A stretch of DNA of 64,000 nt from an uncultured Spirochaetota bacterium (GCA_937872225.1 CALMRZ010000004.1:1-64000), one strand, 5' to 3'. Positions 15,701 to 25,519 are shown, numbered from the stretch's first letter. Numbers and translations are program-made. The notes: a model not told the origin generated them from the letters alone.

Positions 15701-16807
15701 GTGGCCAAGCGAGATTATTATGAAATCCTCGGCGTCTCCAAGACGGCTTCAGAGCAGGAGATAAAGCAGGCATACCGCAAGCTTGCCCTCAAGTACCATC
15801 CTGACCGGAACAAGGGGGACAAGGAGTCGGAAGAAAAATTCAAGGAAGCGACGGAAGCCTATGAAGTGCTGCGCGACCCGAAGAAGCGCGCCTCCTACGA
15901 CAAGTTCGGCCATGAAGGCGTTTCCGGCTTCGAGGGGTTCGGCCGCGGGGCCTATTCCGATTTCTCGGACATATTCGGCGATTTTGATTTTGGCGATATA
16001 TTCGAGGGGTTCTTCGGATCGGCCTTCGGAACCAGGGGAAGGGGCAAGCGGGGCCGCCGCGGGTCCGATATCCAGTATGATCTTTCGATTTCCCTCGAGG
16101 AAGCGGCCACCGGCAAGGAGATACAGATTAAGATCCCGCGTAACGAGACGTGCGAAACCTGCCAGGGCACCGGGTCCAAGGCGGGCACCAAGCCTACCGT
16201 GTGCCCCGTCTGCAACGGCTCGGGGCAGATCCGGCAGACCCAGGGGTTCTTCTCCATAACCCAGGCCTGCTATAAGTGCAAGGGGGAGGGCAAGATCATA
16301 TCTTCGCCCTGCGGCACCTGCGGCGGCACCGGCCTCAAGCTCCACAAGAGGACCATAACCGTGAAGATCCCCGCCGGCGTGGAATCGGGGTCACGGCTGA
16401 AAATAACCGGCGAGGGAGAGCAGGGGCCCAACGGCGGCACCAGGGGCGACCTCTACGTCGTCATCCATGTGCAGAACCACCCGCTCTTCGAACGCCACGG
16501 CAACGATATTATCTCTGTCGTTGACGTGTCCTTCCCGATGATGTGCCTGGGCGGCGAGATCGAGGTGCCCACCATAAGCGGCAGCGTGGCCAAGATGAAG
16601 ATACCCCCGGGCACGGAGAACGGCCAGATCTTCAGGCTCAAGGGAAACGGCATCCCCTACCTCGGGTCCTACGGCCGGGGCGACCAGCTGGTGAAGATCA
16701 ACATCAGGGTCCCCAAGAAGTTGTCGCCGCGCCAGAAGGAGCTATTGAAGGAGTTCTCCACCCTGGACGGCGAAGAGGTCGGCCACGGCGGTAAGGAGTT
16801 TTATTGA
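15701..16807 (+). CDS. dnaJ: Chaperone protein DnaJ (Hsp40)
   Basis: The 368-residue type I DnaJ starts at GTG 15701. In order, it has a J domain ([21 protein letters not shown], with the HPD motif in KYHPDRNKG), a Gly/Phe-rich segment (about 75-120), the zinc-finger domain with all four CXXCXGXG repeats ([32 protein letters not shown]), and the C-terminal substrate-binding domains. It stimulates DnaK ATPase. Its separate promoter suggests expression partly independent of CIRCE. Confidence 0.97.
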   Translation: MAKRDYYEILGVSKTASEQEIKQAYRKLALKYHPDRNKGDKESEEKFKEATEAYEVLRDPKKRASYDKFGHEGVSGFEGFGRGAYSDFSDIFGDFDFGDIFEGFFGSAFGTRGRGKRGRRGSDIQYDLSISLEEAATGKEIQIKIPRNETCETCQGTGSKAGTKPTVCPVCNGSGQIRQTQGFFSITQACYKCKGEGKIISSPCGTCGGTGLKLHKRTITVKIPAGVESGSRLKITGEGEQGPNGGTRGDLYVVIHVQNHPLFERHGNDIISVVDVSFPMMCLGGEIEVPTISGSVAKMKIPPGTENGQIFRLKGNGIPYLGSYGRGDQLVKINIRVPKKLSPRQKELLKEFSTLDGEEVGHGGKEFY

Positions 16808-16817
16808 TATATAAAAG

Positions 16818-16837
16818 GGGCCACGATACCGTGGCCC
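16818..16837 (+). terminator. Possible terminator hairpin after dnaJ
   Basis: A perfect 8-bp stem, GGGCCACG (16818-16825) and CGTGGCCC (16830-16837), with a 4-base loop lies 11 bases after the dnaJ stop. There is no T tract downstream, so intrinsic termination would be weak; it may be an mRNA-stabilising hairpin. Confidence 0.45.
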
Positions 16838-16883
16838 TTGCTGCGTCCATGCGAGCCGGAAATTACCAGGGGGGATACTGAAC

Positions 16884-17741
16884 ATGAAAAAAGCCAAAGA
16901 GGGACACGTGTACATGAAGCTGGACCGGATGAAGAAGGTATCCGGCGGGGCCGCGAAAAAGGCAAGGAGCCTGGGGGTGCACCGGAAGGTCGCCCTCGCG
17001 TACCGGTCGCGGAGGCTCGTGGGCGGCGTCATCCTCCTCTGTGTCGCCGCCTGGTTCGTGAACAAGAACCTCGCAACCCGCGACGTTGAGCCGAAGTGCT
17101 GGTTCTGCTCCGCCGGCGAGCAGGCCGAGGCCAAGGGCGTGGTGACGAAGACCGAATGCGTCTCCTACGGCGCGAAGGCCCGCACCAATGAATACCGGGT
17201 GGAATACGCGTACACGGTGAACGGCAGGACCTACACCGGCGTCGGATTCCAGACGGGGTACATTGTCCTGGAAAAGAGCCCGGTCACCGTCGACTACTCG
17301 GTGAAGGACCCGTCCTGCTCCTGCATCAGGGACATCCGGTGCGCGGCTGACAACGCGATGTTTACGGTCCTGTTCGGCCTTCCCCTCGTCGTTATCGCCA
17401 TACTGCTTGTCGTGAGCGGAGCCCGCAGGATCATGCGCGCCCTGTGGGTCATCGAACACGGGTCCGTCGCCGGGGCCTCGGTCGGAAGCATCACCCGCAA
17501 AACCGAAACGCATATGACGGGGCGTGTCGGGGTGTGGCGCACCGCCATCAAATGGATCGCCACCTGCAGCTTCACGGACGCTTCCGGTAAGAATTGCCAC
17601 GTCAAGGTAGGCATGCCCGAGGGCCTGCTGAAAAAGGGGGACGAGGTCAAAATTGTGTACGATCCGGGCATGCCGGAGAACGCGATCGCCATCGGCGCCC
17701 TGCCGTGGTTCGTTAAAACCGATCCGCCCCTGGCGAGATGA
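16884..17741 (+). CDS. DUF3592-type membrane protein
   Basis: A 285-residue protein with a membrane segment at about 47-62 (LVGGVILLCVAAWFV) and another at about 160-182 (VLFGLPLVVIAILLVVSGA). Between them is an extracytoplasmic domain with YRVEYAYTVNGRTYTGVGF and VTVDYSVKDPS, the pattern of DUF3592 domains (.V.Y.V.G..Y.G.........V.V.Y.P.NP). The last 90 residues repeat a similar pattern (ATCSFTDASGKNCHVKVG, VKIVYDPGMPENA). The function is unknown. The ATG follows GGGGGG about 10 bases upstream; an alternative in-frame ATG lies 10 codons on. Confidence 0.72.
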   Translation: MKKAKEGHVYMKLDRMKKVSGGAAKKARSLGVHRKVALAYRSRRLVGGVILLCVAAWFVNKNLATRDVEPKCWFCSAGEQAEAKGVVTKTECVSYGAKARTNEYRVEYAYTVNGRTYTGVGFQTGYIVLEKSPVTVDYSVKDPSCSCIRDIRCAADNAMFTVLFGLPLVVIAILLVVSGARRIMRALWVIEHGSVAGASVGSITRKTETHMTGRVGVWRTAIKWIATCSFTDASGKNCHVKVGMPEGLLKKGDEVKIVYDPGMPENAIAIGALPWFVKTDPPLAR

Positions 17742-17849
17742 ACTTCGAGGCAGTCGCCGTATAGTGCCGTGGAATGGTATCGGTCTTAATTTCCACATCC
17801 CTCAATGCATGTTGGAACCACTTTGATGATAACCGCCTGTTTTTTTATC

Positions 17850-17878
17850 TTGACATGCACCATGGTGGGTGTTTATTG
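17850..17878 (+). promoter_or_regulatory. Candidate promoter of the 17.9 kb lipoprotein gene
   Basis: TTGACA (17850-17855), a 17-base spacer and TTATTG (17873-17878), about 35 bases before the ATG at 17913. Confidence 0.45.
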
Positions 17879-17912
17879 AAAGAATAAAAAACAAGAGGTG
17901 GGGTAACCCGGA

Positions 17913-18581
17913 ATGAAACTCAAAGCCGTTTTTATAATAACGATTATATCCATTTTAACTGCTTGCTCTCACAATATCAAGGTGTCTCCTGCCGTCAAGA
18001 AAGTTGCCCTTGTTCAGTGTTCCGTCATACAGCCCATGCGTGTTTTGAGTATGATGGGAAGGAATGATGTAAGCCCTGTAATCCTGAAGCAGCTCCCGTT
18101 TCTTCTCCAGGAAACCGAATCGGCGCTGCGGCAGTACTGGACCGTGATTCCTGCCGGACTGTTCGTAGCGAAGCCCGAGGTGCAGAAAATGTCCCGCTAT
18201 GTGAATAGCGAGGACATCATGTCACCGGTAATCAACGGCAAGCAGATGCCGGCATTGTCAGACTGGAAAGTCGGATCCCTGTCCCGGGACACGACGAAGC
18301 GGTTGTGCGCCCTCACCGGTGCGGATGCCGTGGTATTGACTGTATCGTCGTGGGAAGTCCAGACACAGGGGATGTTCGCTTCGGCGCAGTATCCCCTTGC
18401 GTATATAAGTTTCGCCATGTATGATAAAAATGGCGCCCTATTCTTCTATGACACTGCCTACGAGATCTACAACGACTTCTATGGCTACTGGAACATGTCC
18501 ATCAATGATGCATCTATCGCATTATGGAAAAAAATGTCGGTAAAGCTGACCAGGGACATCCTGGCAAAATATGCGCACTGA
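17913..18581 (+). CDS. Putative lipoprotein of unknown function
   Basis: 222 residues. The N-terminus is a lipoprotein signal (MKLKAVFIITIISILTACSH, lipobox ILTAC, cysteine at 18). The mature part has VKKVALVQCSVIQPMRVL and LTGADAVVLTVSSWEVQ, a pattern seen in lipoproteins of the CsgG/LPP20-like group that report on a metabolic or envelope parameter, but the match is not firm enough to name. It is preceded by AGGTGGGG, so the start is secure. Confidence 0.7.
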   Translation: MKLKAVFIITIISILTACSHNIKVSPAVKKVALVQCSVIQPMRVLSMMGRNDVSPVILKQLPFLLQETESALRQYWTVIPAGLFVAKPEVQKMSRYVNSEDIMSPVINGKQMPALSDWKVGSLSRDTTKRLCALTGADAVVLTVSSWEVQTQGMFASAQYPLAYISFAMYDKNGALFFYDTAYEIYNDFYGYWNMSINDASIALWKKMSVKLTRDILAKYAH

Positions 18582-18653
18582 CGCCTTACCGTACAAGCCC
18601 ATTCGCGGGGCGGGTATGACGTACTGGTTCCGCCCTTAACGTGGAGCGGCTTG

Positions 18654-19139
18654 ATGATGGCCGCGGATACGTTTGTCGTACCGCCGATATGGCCGCTGAT
18701 CCCACCAGTTATGCAAACATTCATGGTTTATAAACAATCCAGCGGTTTAATGGCGTTTCATGGCAATCCATTTATTAATCTTGACGTACCGGGGGGTTCC
18801 TATCACCCTGACATGACATACCAGTCCATGGAGAAAAGAATGTTGCCGATTGTAGATTACGGCGGGATCGCCATCGTAATACCGAACGTGGCCGCGGTGG
18901 GTAATGTCATTGAAGACAGCGGCAAGTTCGGCTTCGAGGTGTATCTCTCCGGGATGAATGAACCCCTCATAATAGGATTTGAAACGTCAAAGGAGGCCTC
19001 GGAGTCCAGGAGCGAGCTGATCGCCATCATCGCGCGGTTCCATTATGCGCGCGAACTGGGCCCGGATTACGAAATCGATGATATGGCGGAAGATGACCTG
19101 CAGGAATTGGACGACTCCGAGGAGACTGAAAAACATTGA
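18654..19139 (+). CDS. Hypothetical protein
   Basis: 161 residues from ATG 18654, chosen because GGAG lies 7 bases upstream. The N-terminus is hydrophobic and proline-rich (ADTFVVPPIWPLIPPVM). Then comes PIVDYGGIAIVIPNVAAVGNVIEDSGKFGFEVYLSGMNEPLIIGFETSKEAS as a likely beta-rich domain, resembling a small PH-like or expression-reporter domain rather than an enzyme. The tail is very acidic. It lies 53 bases before tyrS in the same direction. No family recognised. Confidence 0.6.
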   Translation: MMAADTFVVPPIWPLIPPVMQTFMVYKQSSGLMAFHGNPFINLDVPGGSYHPDMTYQSMEKRMLPIVDYGGIAIVIPNVAAVGNVIEDSGKFGFEVYLSGMNEPLIIGFETSKEASESRSELIAIIARFHYARELGPDYEIDDMAEDDLQELDDSEETEKH

Positions 19140-19192
19140 TGTCCCCCCGGCGTTTTTAACGACATATCAATTTTTTTTGATGGAAGAGACCG

Positions 19193-20407
19193 ATGATACG
19201 GAATGACAAAGAACTGTTGATGCGCGGCACCGAAGAGGTCCTGCCCCTCGATGAATTCGAGAAAAAGCTGGAGCGATCCGAGCGCGAGAACAGGCCGCTG
19301 ATAATCAAGGCCGGTTTCGACCCCACGGCCCCGGACATACACCTGGGGCACGCGGTGCTTTTAAGGAAAATGAAGCACTTCCAGGACATGGGCCACACCG
19401 TGGTCTTCCTCATCGGGGACTTCACCGGCATGATCGGCGACCCCTCCGGGCGTTCCGTTACGCGGAAGCCCCTCACCCGGGAGCAGGTCCTGGAGAACGC
19501 CGAGACCTACAAGCGCCAGGTCTTCAAGATACTGGACAGGGAGAAAACGAAGGTCGTGTTCAACTCCGAGTGGTGCGCCTCCATGACCTTCAGCGACGTG
19601 CTGGAGCTCACCGCCAAGTACAACGTGGCGCGGATGCTCGAGCGCGACGATTTCGACAAGCGTTACAAGGGCGGGGTGCCCATCACCATCCTGGAGTTCA
19701 TGTACCCCCTGGTCCAGGGCTACGATTCCGTGGTCCTCAAGGCGGACATCGAGCTGGGCGGCTCCGACCAGAAGTTCAACCTCCTGGTGGGGCGCGACCT
19801 CCAGCGTGAGTACGGCCAGGAGCCGCAGGTCATCATGACCGTGCCCCTGATGGTCGGCACCGACGGCGTCCAGAAGATGAGCAAGTCCCTGCATAACTAC
19901 ATCGGCATCAACGAACCGCCGAAGGACATCTTCGGCAAGGTCATGTCGATATCCGACGACCTCATGTTCCTCTATTACGAGCTCGTGACCGACGTTCCCC
20001 GGGACGAGATCGAGAAATACCGCGAAGGCATCAAAAACGGCACGCTCCATCCCCGGGACGTGAAGGTGAACCTGGCGAAGAACATCTGCGCCCAGTTCTA
20101 CGACGCTGAAACGGCGGAACACGCAGCCGCTGAATTCGACCGCGTCTTTGCCAACAAGGAGCTCCCCGACGAGGTCCCCGAGTACCGGGTACCCGACGGC
20201 GAAAAATCCGGCGGCAGGATATGGATTGTCAAGCTCATGGTCCTTGCCGGCACCGCGGCGTCGAACGGCGAGGCGCGCCGCCTTATCAAGGGGGGCGGGG
20301 TGACCTTCGGCGGTGAAAAGGTCACCGCCGAGGATTACGAGCTGCCGCTTCCGGCCGACGGGATCCTCAAGGTGGGCAAGCGTAAATTCGTAAGGATAAT
20401 CGGATAA
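19193..20407 (+). CDS. tyrS: Tyrosyl-tRNA synthetase
   Basis: The 404-residue class I synthetase charges tRNA-Tyr. The ATP-binding HIGH-type motif is HLGH in [17 protein letters not shown]. The tyrosine pocket segment is [16 protein letters not shown] with [10 protein letters not shown], and the second ATP motif KMSKS is in [16 protein letters not shown]-terminal S4 RNA-binding domain (about 340-404) shows [20 protein letters not shown]. The overall pattern fits the TyrZ/type 2 branch (HLGH, long insertion) common in many bacteria. It is followed by a structured intergenic region. Confidence 0.96.
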   Translation: MIRNDKELLMRGTEEVLPLDEFEKKLERSERENRPLIIKAGFDPTAPDIHLGHAVLLRKMKHFQDMGHTVVFLIGDFTGMIGDPSGRSVTRKPLTREQVLENAETYKRQVFKILDREKTKVVFNSEWCASMTFSDVLELTAKYNVARMLERDDFDKRYKGGVPITILEFMYPLVQGYDSVVLKADIELGGSDQKFNLLVGRDLQREYGQEPQVIMTVPLMVGTDGVQKMSKSLHNYIGINEPPKDIFGKVMSISDDLMFLYYELVTDVPRDEIEKYREGIKNGTLHPRDVKVNLAKNICAQFYDAETAEHAAAEFDRVFANKELPDEVPEYRVPDGEKSGGRIWIVKLMVLAGTAASNGEARRLIKGGGVTFGGEKVTAEDYELPLPADGILKVGKRKFVRIIG

Positions 20408-20411
20408 TCCC

Positions 20412-20508
20412 CAACAGGGCCGTCTCGCAACAACCCCCGCCCCCCGGAGGGGGCTTCTCCAGAGCCGCCCTGTTGTTTGAGCGCCCGTCGGGCCCCGCCT
20501 TTTTTTAT
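20412..20508 (+). terminator. Compound hairpin region and terminator after tyrS
   Basis: An outer 9-bp perfect stem (CAACAGGGC 20412-20420 with GCCCTGTTG 20467-20475) encloses a CCCCC...GGGGG hairpin. It is followed by a short GCCC/GGGC hairpin and a T7 run (about 20500-20506), which fits intrinsic termination of tyrS. Confidence 0.6.
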
Positions 20509-20613
20509 CGCGGGCAGGATTCCCGCTTGCGTTGTATGGACATCGGGGATATTATTGTTTACTTGCTAATTTTTTAAAAAAATTTATTAATTCGTAACCC
20601 CTGCGGGTAATGC

Positions 20614-21192
20614 ATGTCACATTCAGATAGTGAAGATATCCAGATAATAGACAGGGTCCTGTCCGGCGACGTTGACGCCTTTTCCGGAATCATAGAGAAG
20701 TACAAGGACAAGACCTTTAACTATGTCTATTCCCAGGTAAAAGACTATGACGAGGCCCTGGACATCACCCAGGAGATATTTATCATGACTATCGAAGCGT
20801 TGCGTTCTTTCAGAAGGGAGTCGAAGTTTTCGACCTGGTTTTACAGCATCATGGTCAACTACTGCAAGAATTACCGGAAAAAGAACAGCCGGTACAACGT
20901 GGTCTCCATTAACAGCTCCCGGGGCGATGAGGAATACGACCTGCAGATCCCCGATGATCGTGAGAACCCTGAAAAGGAAGTGATCCTGAATGATTCCCTC
21001 CGGATAGTCCGGGAGGAAATCGGCCTGCTCCCCGACGACTATCGCGAGATACTGGTCCTCCGCGATATCGAGGGAATGTCATATAACGAAATATCTGAAA
21101 TACTCGGCATATCGCTGTCCAATGTGAAGGTCCGGATCCACCGGGGAAGGGAATTCTTGAAGAACAGATTACTGACGAGGGGATTGATATGA
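20614..21192 (+). CDS. RNA polymerase sigma factor, ECF (sigma-70 family)
   Basis: 192 residues with only sigma regions 2 and 4, the ECF layout. Region 2 shows FSGIIEKYKDKTFNYVYSQ and DEALDITQEIFIMTIEAL, with SKFSTWFYSIMVNYCKNYRKK (region 2.4). Region 4 shows LPDDYREILVLRDIEGMSYNEI and EILGISLSNVKVRIHRGRE, the helix-turn-helix that reads -35 elements. The stop overlaps the anti-sigma start by 4 bases, so the two are translationally coupled. The stimulus is unknown. No good ribosome-binding site precedes the ATG. Confidence 0.95.
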   Translation: MSHSDSEDIQIIDRVLSGDVDAFSGIIEKYKDKTFNYVYSQVKDYDEALDITQEIFIMTIEALRSFRRESKFSTWFYSIMVNYCKNYRKKNSRYNVVSINSSRGDEEYDLQIPDDRENPEKEVILNDSLRIVREEIGLLPDDYREILVLRDIEGMSYNEISEILGISLSNVKVRIHRGREFLKNRLLTRGLI

Positions 21193-21863
21193 GCGGCAAT
21201 CACATTCCATTTGACAAGCTGTCAGACCTGTATGATGACGAGATCGCCTCGAAGGAAGAACGGGCGGAGCTGATGCGCCATATCGAGTCGTGCAGGGCCT
21301 GCGGCCTTGAATACCGTCTGCTCGGGAACACCCTGCGCCTCTGCCGCGATGTCGCCGGCATGCCCCATCCCCTGGAGAACCTTTCGCCGCAGACGCTGGG
21401 CAGGATAAAAACATCCAGGAAAAGAAGGCTGTACCTGAGATCGCTGCCGGCCATGGCCGCTTCGGTACTGGTCATAGCGGGCATAGGCCTGTTCAACGCA
21501 GGCATCATCGGCGTTCATGACCGCGGCGATATGGCCGCCGACAGGTCCCGGCGCTCCTACAGCGAATCCGAGCAGGTCATCGAGATCATCCGCAGCCACA
21601 AGGCCGGCATTGCCCAGGTCACTGATGAATACGTGGAAGGAATCGTGCCGGTTGCCTCTTTTAATGACCTGAGAAAACAGCTGGGCCCGAGGAAGGTCGC
21701 CTACCTGCTGGTGGACGACGCCAGCGAAAGCGCCGGCGCCTCCTGGAGCAATCCGATCGAGAAAGTCGGTCTCGACGAGGGGCCGGTCATATCCAACGTG
21801 AATCCGCAGGGGAGCATCGCCGGCCCCGGCAAGAGGTATGTAAGGTTCCGCGTGTTCCGGTAG
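21189..21863 (+). CDS. Zinc-binding anti-sigma factor (zf-HC2 type) with one membrane helix
   Basis: 224 residues. The N-terminal ZAS-type domain has LSDLYDDEIASKEERAEL and HIESCRACG, the HX3CX2C zinc motif that binds ECF sigma factors. A single membrane helix lies at about 80-100 (SLPAMAASVLVIAGIGLF). The C-terminal 120 residues would be outside the cytoplasmic membrane and are not recognisable. The ATGA overlap with the sigma gene marks it as the cognate regulator. The signal sensed is unknown. Confidence 0.9.
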   Translation: MSGNHIPFDKLSDLYDDEIASKEERAELMRHIESCRACGLEYRLLGNTLRLCRDVAGMPHPLENLSPQTLGRIKTSRKRRLYLRSLPAMAASVLVIAGIGLFNAGIIGVHDRGDMAADRSRRSYSESEQVIEIIRSHKAGIAQVTDEYVEGIVPVASFNDLRKQLGPRKVAYLLVDDASESAGASWSNPIEKVGLDEGPVISNVNPQGSIAGPGKRYVRFRVFR

Positions 21864-21865
21864 TA

Positions 21866-22534
21866 TCAGGCCCCTTCCCCCCGCAGGGAGGGCATTCCCG
21901 CTTCGATGTAATCTCCCGTGTTCGTGATGTAGCCGCCGCAGACCCCCTGGGAGCTGTAGAGGGACGAGGTGTGGCTCATCTCGTCGTAGTCGGCCTGGGC
22001 GTCTTCAATGTGGATGATGCGGTAATCGCGGTCAGAGGCGTCCCGGGCCGTGGTCTCGACGCACTGGCTTGTTGAAAGGCCGGCGAAGGCGAGGGTCGTG
22101 ATGCCTTTCTCCCGGAGCATCGCGTCGATGCGGGTGCCGGTGAAGGGGCTGAAGGTGGTCTTGTCGATGACGATGTCCGCGGGGAGGGGCCGCAGTTCGT
22201 CGATGACATCGGCGAAAGGGTCGCTTCCCAGCGGATACACGTTGTCGAACCCGGCGCGTTTGCCCTTGATGTAGGTCTCCCTGAAGAAATGGTGAAGGTC
22301 CTTCCGGTCGGGGTCGGTGCCGCAGAGGCGCAGGTACACGACGGGCATTGAGGCTTCCCTGAATGTTTCAGCCAGTCGCCGGATGTTGGGGATGACCACG
22401 GTCTCGCAGCGCCGGAAGATGTAGTCGAGGCACCCCGGCTGCAGGGTGTTGAAATACCGGTAGTAGGATGATTCCCGCCTGAGGTAATAGTTCTGCATGT
22501 CGACGACGATCAATGCTGTCGAGGCATTGTTCAC
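21866..22534 (-). CDS. Isochorismatase-like cysteine hydrolase
   Basis: 222 residues with the isochorismatase-fold triad visible: Asp in TALIVVDMQNYY, Lys in VIDKTTFSPFTGTRID, and the nucleophile Cys in LSTSQCVETTARDAS, preceded by a cis-peptide-type segment. Family members hydrolyse small amides (nicotinamide, N-carbamoylsarcosine, ureido compounds) or isochorismate; the substrate here cannot be told. It is convergent with the anti-sigma gene, 2 bases from its stop. The following 22556 gene is in the same direction. Confidence 0.9.
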   Translation of the reverse strand: MNNASTALIVVDMQNYYLRRESSYYRYFNTLQPGCLDYIFRRCETVVIPNIRRLAETFREASMPVVYLRLCGTDPDRKDLHHFFRETYIKGKRAGFDNVYPLGSDPFADVIDELRPLPADIVIDKTTFSPFTGTRIDAMLREKGITTLAFAGLSTSQCVETTARDASDRDYRIIHIEDAQADYDEMSHTSSLYSSQGVCGGYITNTGDYIEAGMPSLRGEGA

Positions 22535-22555
22535 TGCTGCGGTCCCCGGCGTCAG

Positions 22556-23122
22556 TTATTTCGTATGAAGGTGCTCGATGGCCGAGCGGAACTCTTCATA
22601 GAAGTCCTTCAGCTCGTCGTTCTTGCGCAGCGGCCTGAATTTCGGCTTTGTGCCGCCCTTGATATCCTTCAGGTAGTTGGTCATGACGTGGATGGGGCCG
22701 GAAATCTTGTGGGAGAAAAAGATGAACTGGAAAAAAATGATGGCCGTCTGGACGACCGTCATGACGATCAGGATGTAGAGGACGATGAGGCTGTTTTTCT
22801 TTATCTTTTCATGGTTATCGTTGATCCTGTTGGTGATCTTCAGGTTCTCCTTGAAGGCGGTGTCGCATTTGCGTACGACGGGGTTGTCCGGGTCCTGCAG
22901 GGCCGGGATGGCCATGAACATGTCGAACATGCTGTCCTGGGTGTCGATGATGGCGGTTATGTTCTTGTTGTTTTCGTTGATGAGCTCGTTCGAGTTGTTC
23001 GCGAAATAGAGCAGCAGGCCGCATATGGCCAGGGTGGTGATAAGGGGAAGGATGATGGCCCGAATCGATATCCTCAATTGAAATTTTTTATCAAGAACGT
23101 ATTTTTTTCTTGTCAAAGCCAT
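22556..23122 (-). CDS. HAMP-domain membrane protein without an output module
   Basis: 188 residues from ATG 23122 (AGG 6 bases upstream). Two membrane helices (about 22-42 IRAIILPLITTLAICGLLLYF and 110-135 SLIVLYILIVMTVVQTAIIFFQF) flank a small extracytoplasmic helical loop. After the second helix comes a HAMP-like stretch (FSHKISGPIHVMTNYLKDIKGG), and the protein then ends within 35 residues. No kinase, cyclase or chemoreceptor domain follows. It is divergent from the SpoIIE phosphatase gene, so a partnership is possible but unproven. Confidence 0.75.
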   Translation of the reverse strand: MALTRKKYVLDKKFQLRISIRAIILPLITTLAICGLLLYFANNSNELINENNKNITAIIDTQDSMFDMFMAIPALQDPDNPVVRKCDTAFKENLKITNRINDNHEKIKKNSLIVLYILIVMTVVQTAIIFFQFIFFSHKISGPIHVMTNYLKDIKGGTKPKFRPLRKNDELKDFYEEFRSAIEHLHTK

Positions 23123-23359
23123 GATTAACCTCAATGTTTATGGATATGATGGTTGCGGGGTTTCCCGATTATTTTCCCCGGAGCCTATATATAGGGCCAC
23201 GCAGCCATATTAGTCAATGATTTTTGCGGCTGATTGCAGGACGGGCGTTGTTTTTTTGTATATTTGCCGCGCATGCCTTGCGCCGCCCGCGCCGGCGCGG
23301 CTTTCCACGTTACAAGGGGCCGGCAAAAGGCGACATTAAAACCAGGAAGCCAGGGCACC

Positions 23360-25519
23360 ATGAATACCATAAGCATTTTCGTTTCATTGGCCGCGTCCGC
23401 GATGATCATCTTCACCGTCATCTTTGTTCTCGTCAAAGACTGGCAGGACCAGGTCATGCGGTATTTTGCCTTCTTCGCCACCTCCGCCCTGGGCATCCTT
23501 TTCACCATGTTCCTTACCTATTCGTTCCCCGAGAATTTCGACCTGACCCTCATGAACAAGATAACCCAGCTTTCAACGCTGATGACATTCTCCAGCCTTT
23601 TCTGCATGTCCTTCGTCTTCCCGAAGACGGCCCAGAGATTCCCTTTCTGGAAAAGCTTCCTCATACTCGTTCCCGCCATTGCCGTGGGGACAACGGTGGT
23701 CCTGACCGATTTCACCATCACGAAGGCCTACTTCAAGGACGGCAAATTCATCCGGGATTTCAACAAGGACATTCCCGGGTATACGATATACGCGGCACTG
23801 GCCTTCATCTACGTTCTTTCCGCCCTGGGCGGGTACGTGAGGAAATACATCATCACGAAGGAGTATATCTACCGGCTCCAGATGCGCTACCTTTTCGTCG
23901 GATCAACGGTGTCCATCACGCTGGCGTCGGTCTTTTCCATCATCATGCCGGCCTTTTTCGGCTACACCCAGCTCTATGTCATCGGCCCGTCGATGGCGTC
24001 GTTCTTCACCATTATCTCTCTGTTTTATTCCATCATCGCCTACAACATGTTGGATATACGGACGGTCGTCCATAAGACCTTCGTGTACACCGTCATCTCC
24101 ATGGTCATCTCCCTCCCGATATTCGGGATCCTCTGGGCCTACTACCGGAAGCTCTGGCTGCTGGGGGAAGTCCCCTATTACCTGGTCGCCGGCGGCATTA
24201 TCGCCGTGTTCATCCTGTTCTCCGTGTACATCCAGCCCATCGTTGACCGGGTCTTCAAGCGGAAGCAGTACGCCTTCGGCACCGTCATCGATAATTTCGT
24301 CCGCGACATCGCAGACGAGAGAAACCTTCCGGACATTGTCCGGCGGACCGTCGACACCCTGCGGGAGGGCCTGTCCCTCACCCACGCGTTTTTCATCCTG
24401 CTCAACGACCAGACGCGGAAGTACGAGCTCTCTTACTACCGGGGGGGGCGTGAAACGCCCCAGCTTCCGCCCATCGAGCGGAACGCCTCCATCATCCGCT
24501 GGTTCGTCCGCAACCAGGACATCCTGCAGCTCTCCCGGGTCTACACGGACGACAAGTCCTTCGGCGATGTCCGCGAGGAGATATCGTCGTTCTTCAACGA
24601 CAACGGCATCCAGGTCATCCTCCCGGTGTACCACGAGCGCCGGGTCGTGGGGCTCCTCTGCCTGGGCATGAAGGAGACCCTGGCCGGCTACCACACCGAC
24701 GAGATCGAAAAGCTCAGGCAGTTTTACGTGAAGAGCAGCGACTTCATCTCAATGGCGCTCACCTACCAGAAGGCCATGCAGGAGCAGATGGTGACCAGGA
24801 CCATCGACATCTCATCGCGGATCATCCACAGCGCGGTGCCCGTGTCGCTGCCCAACATCGGCAATATCAAGTTCGGCGCCTTCATCATTCCGAAGTACGC
24901 CCAGGGCGGGGACTATTTCGATTTCATCCGGCCCGGCGACCAGGGCGTCGGGGTCATCGCCACGGACATATCGGGCGTGGGGGTCAACAGCGCCCTCTAT
25001 TCCGTTCTGCTCCGCTCCGCCTTCCAGTCCAGCGTCCTCGACGCGCCGTCCACGTCGACCGTCATCGGCAACATGAACAGGGTCCTGTGCGATTACGGCA
25101 AGGGCAAGGGCGAGCTGGTCACGGCCTATTACCTCTACTATGACATCAAATCGATGCGCCTCATGTACACCAACGCGGGCTATCCGGCCCTGGAGATCTT
25201 CAGGATCGAAAAGAACAATTTCGACAGCTTTGACACCGAGGGGATCCCCCTGGGCTATGACCCGTCCGCGACCTACGGCATCGGGAGGACCAACCTGGTG
25301 CGGGGCGACATCGGCATCCTCTATTCCAAGACCCTGACAACGTCGAAGAACCAGAAGGGCGAGGAGTACGGCCTCCTCAAGCTCCGCAACACCGTGATGG
25401 AGCTCAGGACCCGCGGCGCCGCTGACATCGCGGCCCAGATCAAGAATTCCTTCGTGTCCTTCATGGGCCTGCTCTCCCCCACGTCGGACGTGGTGGTCAT
25501 CGTGTTCAAGATCGTGTGA
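23360..25519 (+). CDS. Membrane PP2C (SpoIIE-type) phosphatase with 7-TM region and GAF domain
   Basis: 719 residues from ATG 23360 (AGGAAG upstream); a longer frame to 23234 is unlikely. The N-terminal ~300 residues hold about eight membrane helices of the histidine-kinase 7TM type. A GAF domain follows (about 325-480, SLTHAFFILLNDQTRKYE, GIQVILPVYHERRVVGLLCLG). The C-terminal SpoIIE/PP2C phosphatase (about 515-719) has GGDYFDFI and GVGVIATDISGVGVNSALYS with the metal-binding aspartates, and YTNAGYPALEIF. Such enzymes dephosphorylate STAS antagonists such as those at 9.5 and 10 kb. It is divergent from the HAMP protein. Confidence 0.88.
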   Translation: MNTISIFVSLAASAMIIFTVIFVLVKDWQDQVMRYFAFFATSALGILFTMFLTYSFPENFDLTLMNKITQLSTLMTFSSLFCMSFVFPKTAQRFPFWKSFLILVPAIAVGTTVVLTDFTITKAYFKDGKFIRDFNKDIPGYTIYAALAFIYVLSALGGYVRKYIITKEYIYRLQMRYLFVGSTVSITLASVFSIIMPAFFGYTQLYVIGPSMASFFTIISLFYSIIAYNMLDIRTVVHKTFVYTVISMVISLPIFGILWAYYRKLWLLGEVPYYLVAGGIIAVFILFSVYIQPIVDRVFKRKQYAFGTVIDNFVRDIADERNLPDIVRRTVDTLREGLSLTHAFFILLNDQTRKYELSYYRGGRETPQLPPIERNASIIRWFVRNQDILQLSRVYTDDKSFGDVREEISSFFNDNGIQVILPVYHERRVVGLLCLGMKETLAGYHTDEIEKLRQFYVKSSDFISMALTYQKAMQEQMVTRTIDISSRIIHSAVPVSLPNIGNIKFGAFIIPKYAQGGDYFDFIRPGDQGVGVIATDISGVGVNSALYSVLLRSAFQSSVLDAPSTSTVIGNMNRVLCDYGKGKGELVTAYYLYYDIKSMRLMYTNAGYPALEIFRIEKNNFDSFDTEGIPLGYDPSATYGIGRTNLVRGDIGILYSKTLTTSKNQKGEEYGLLKLRNTVMELRTRGAADIAAQIKNSFVSFMGLLSPTSDVVVIVFKIV

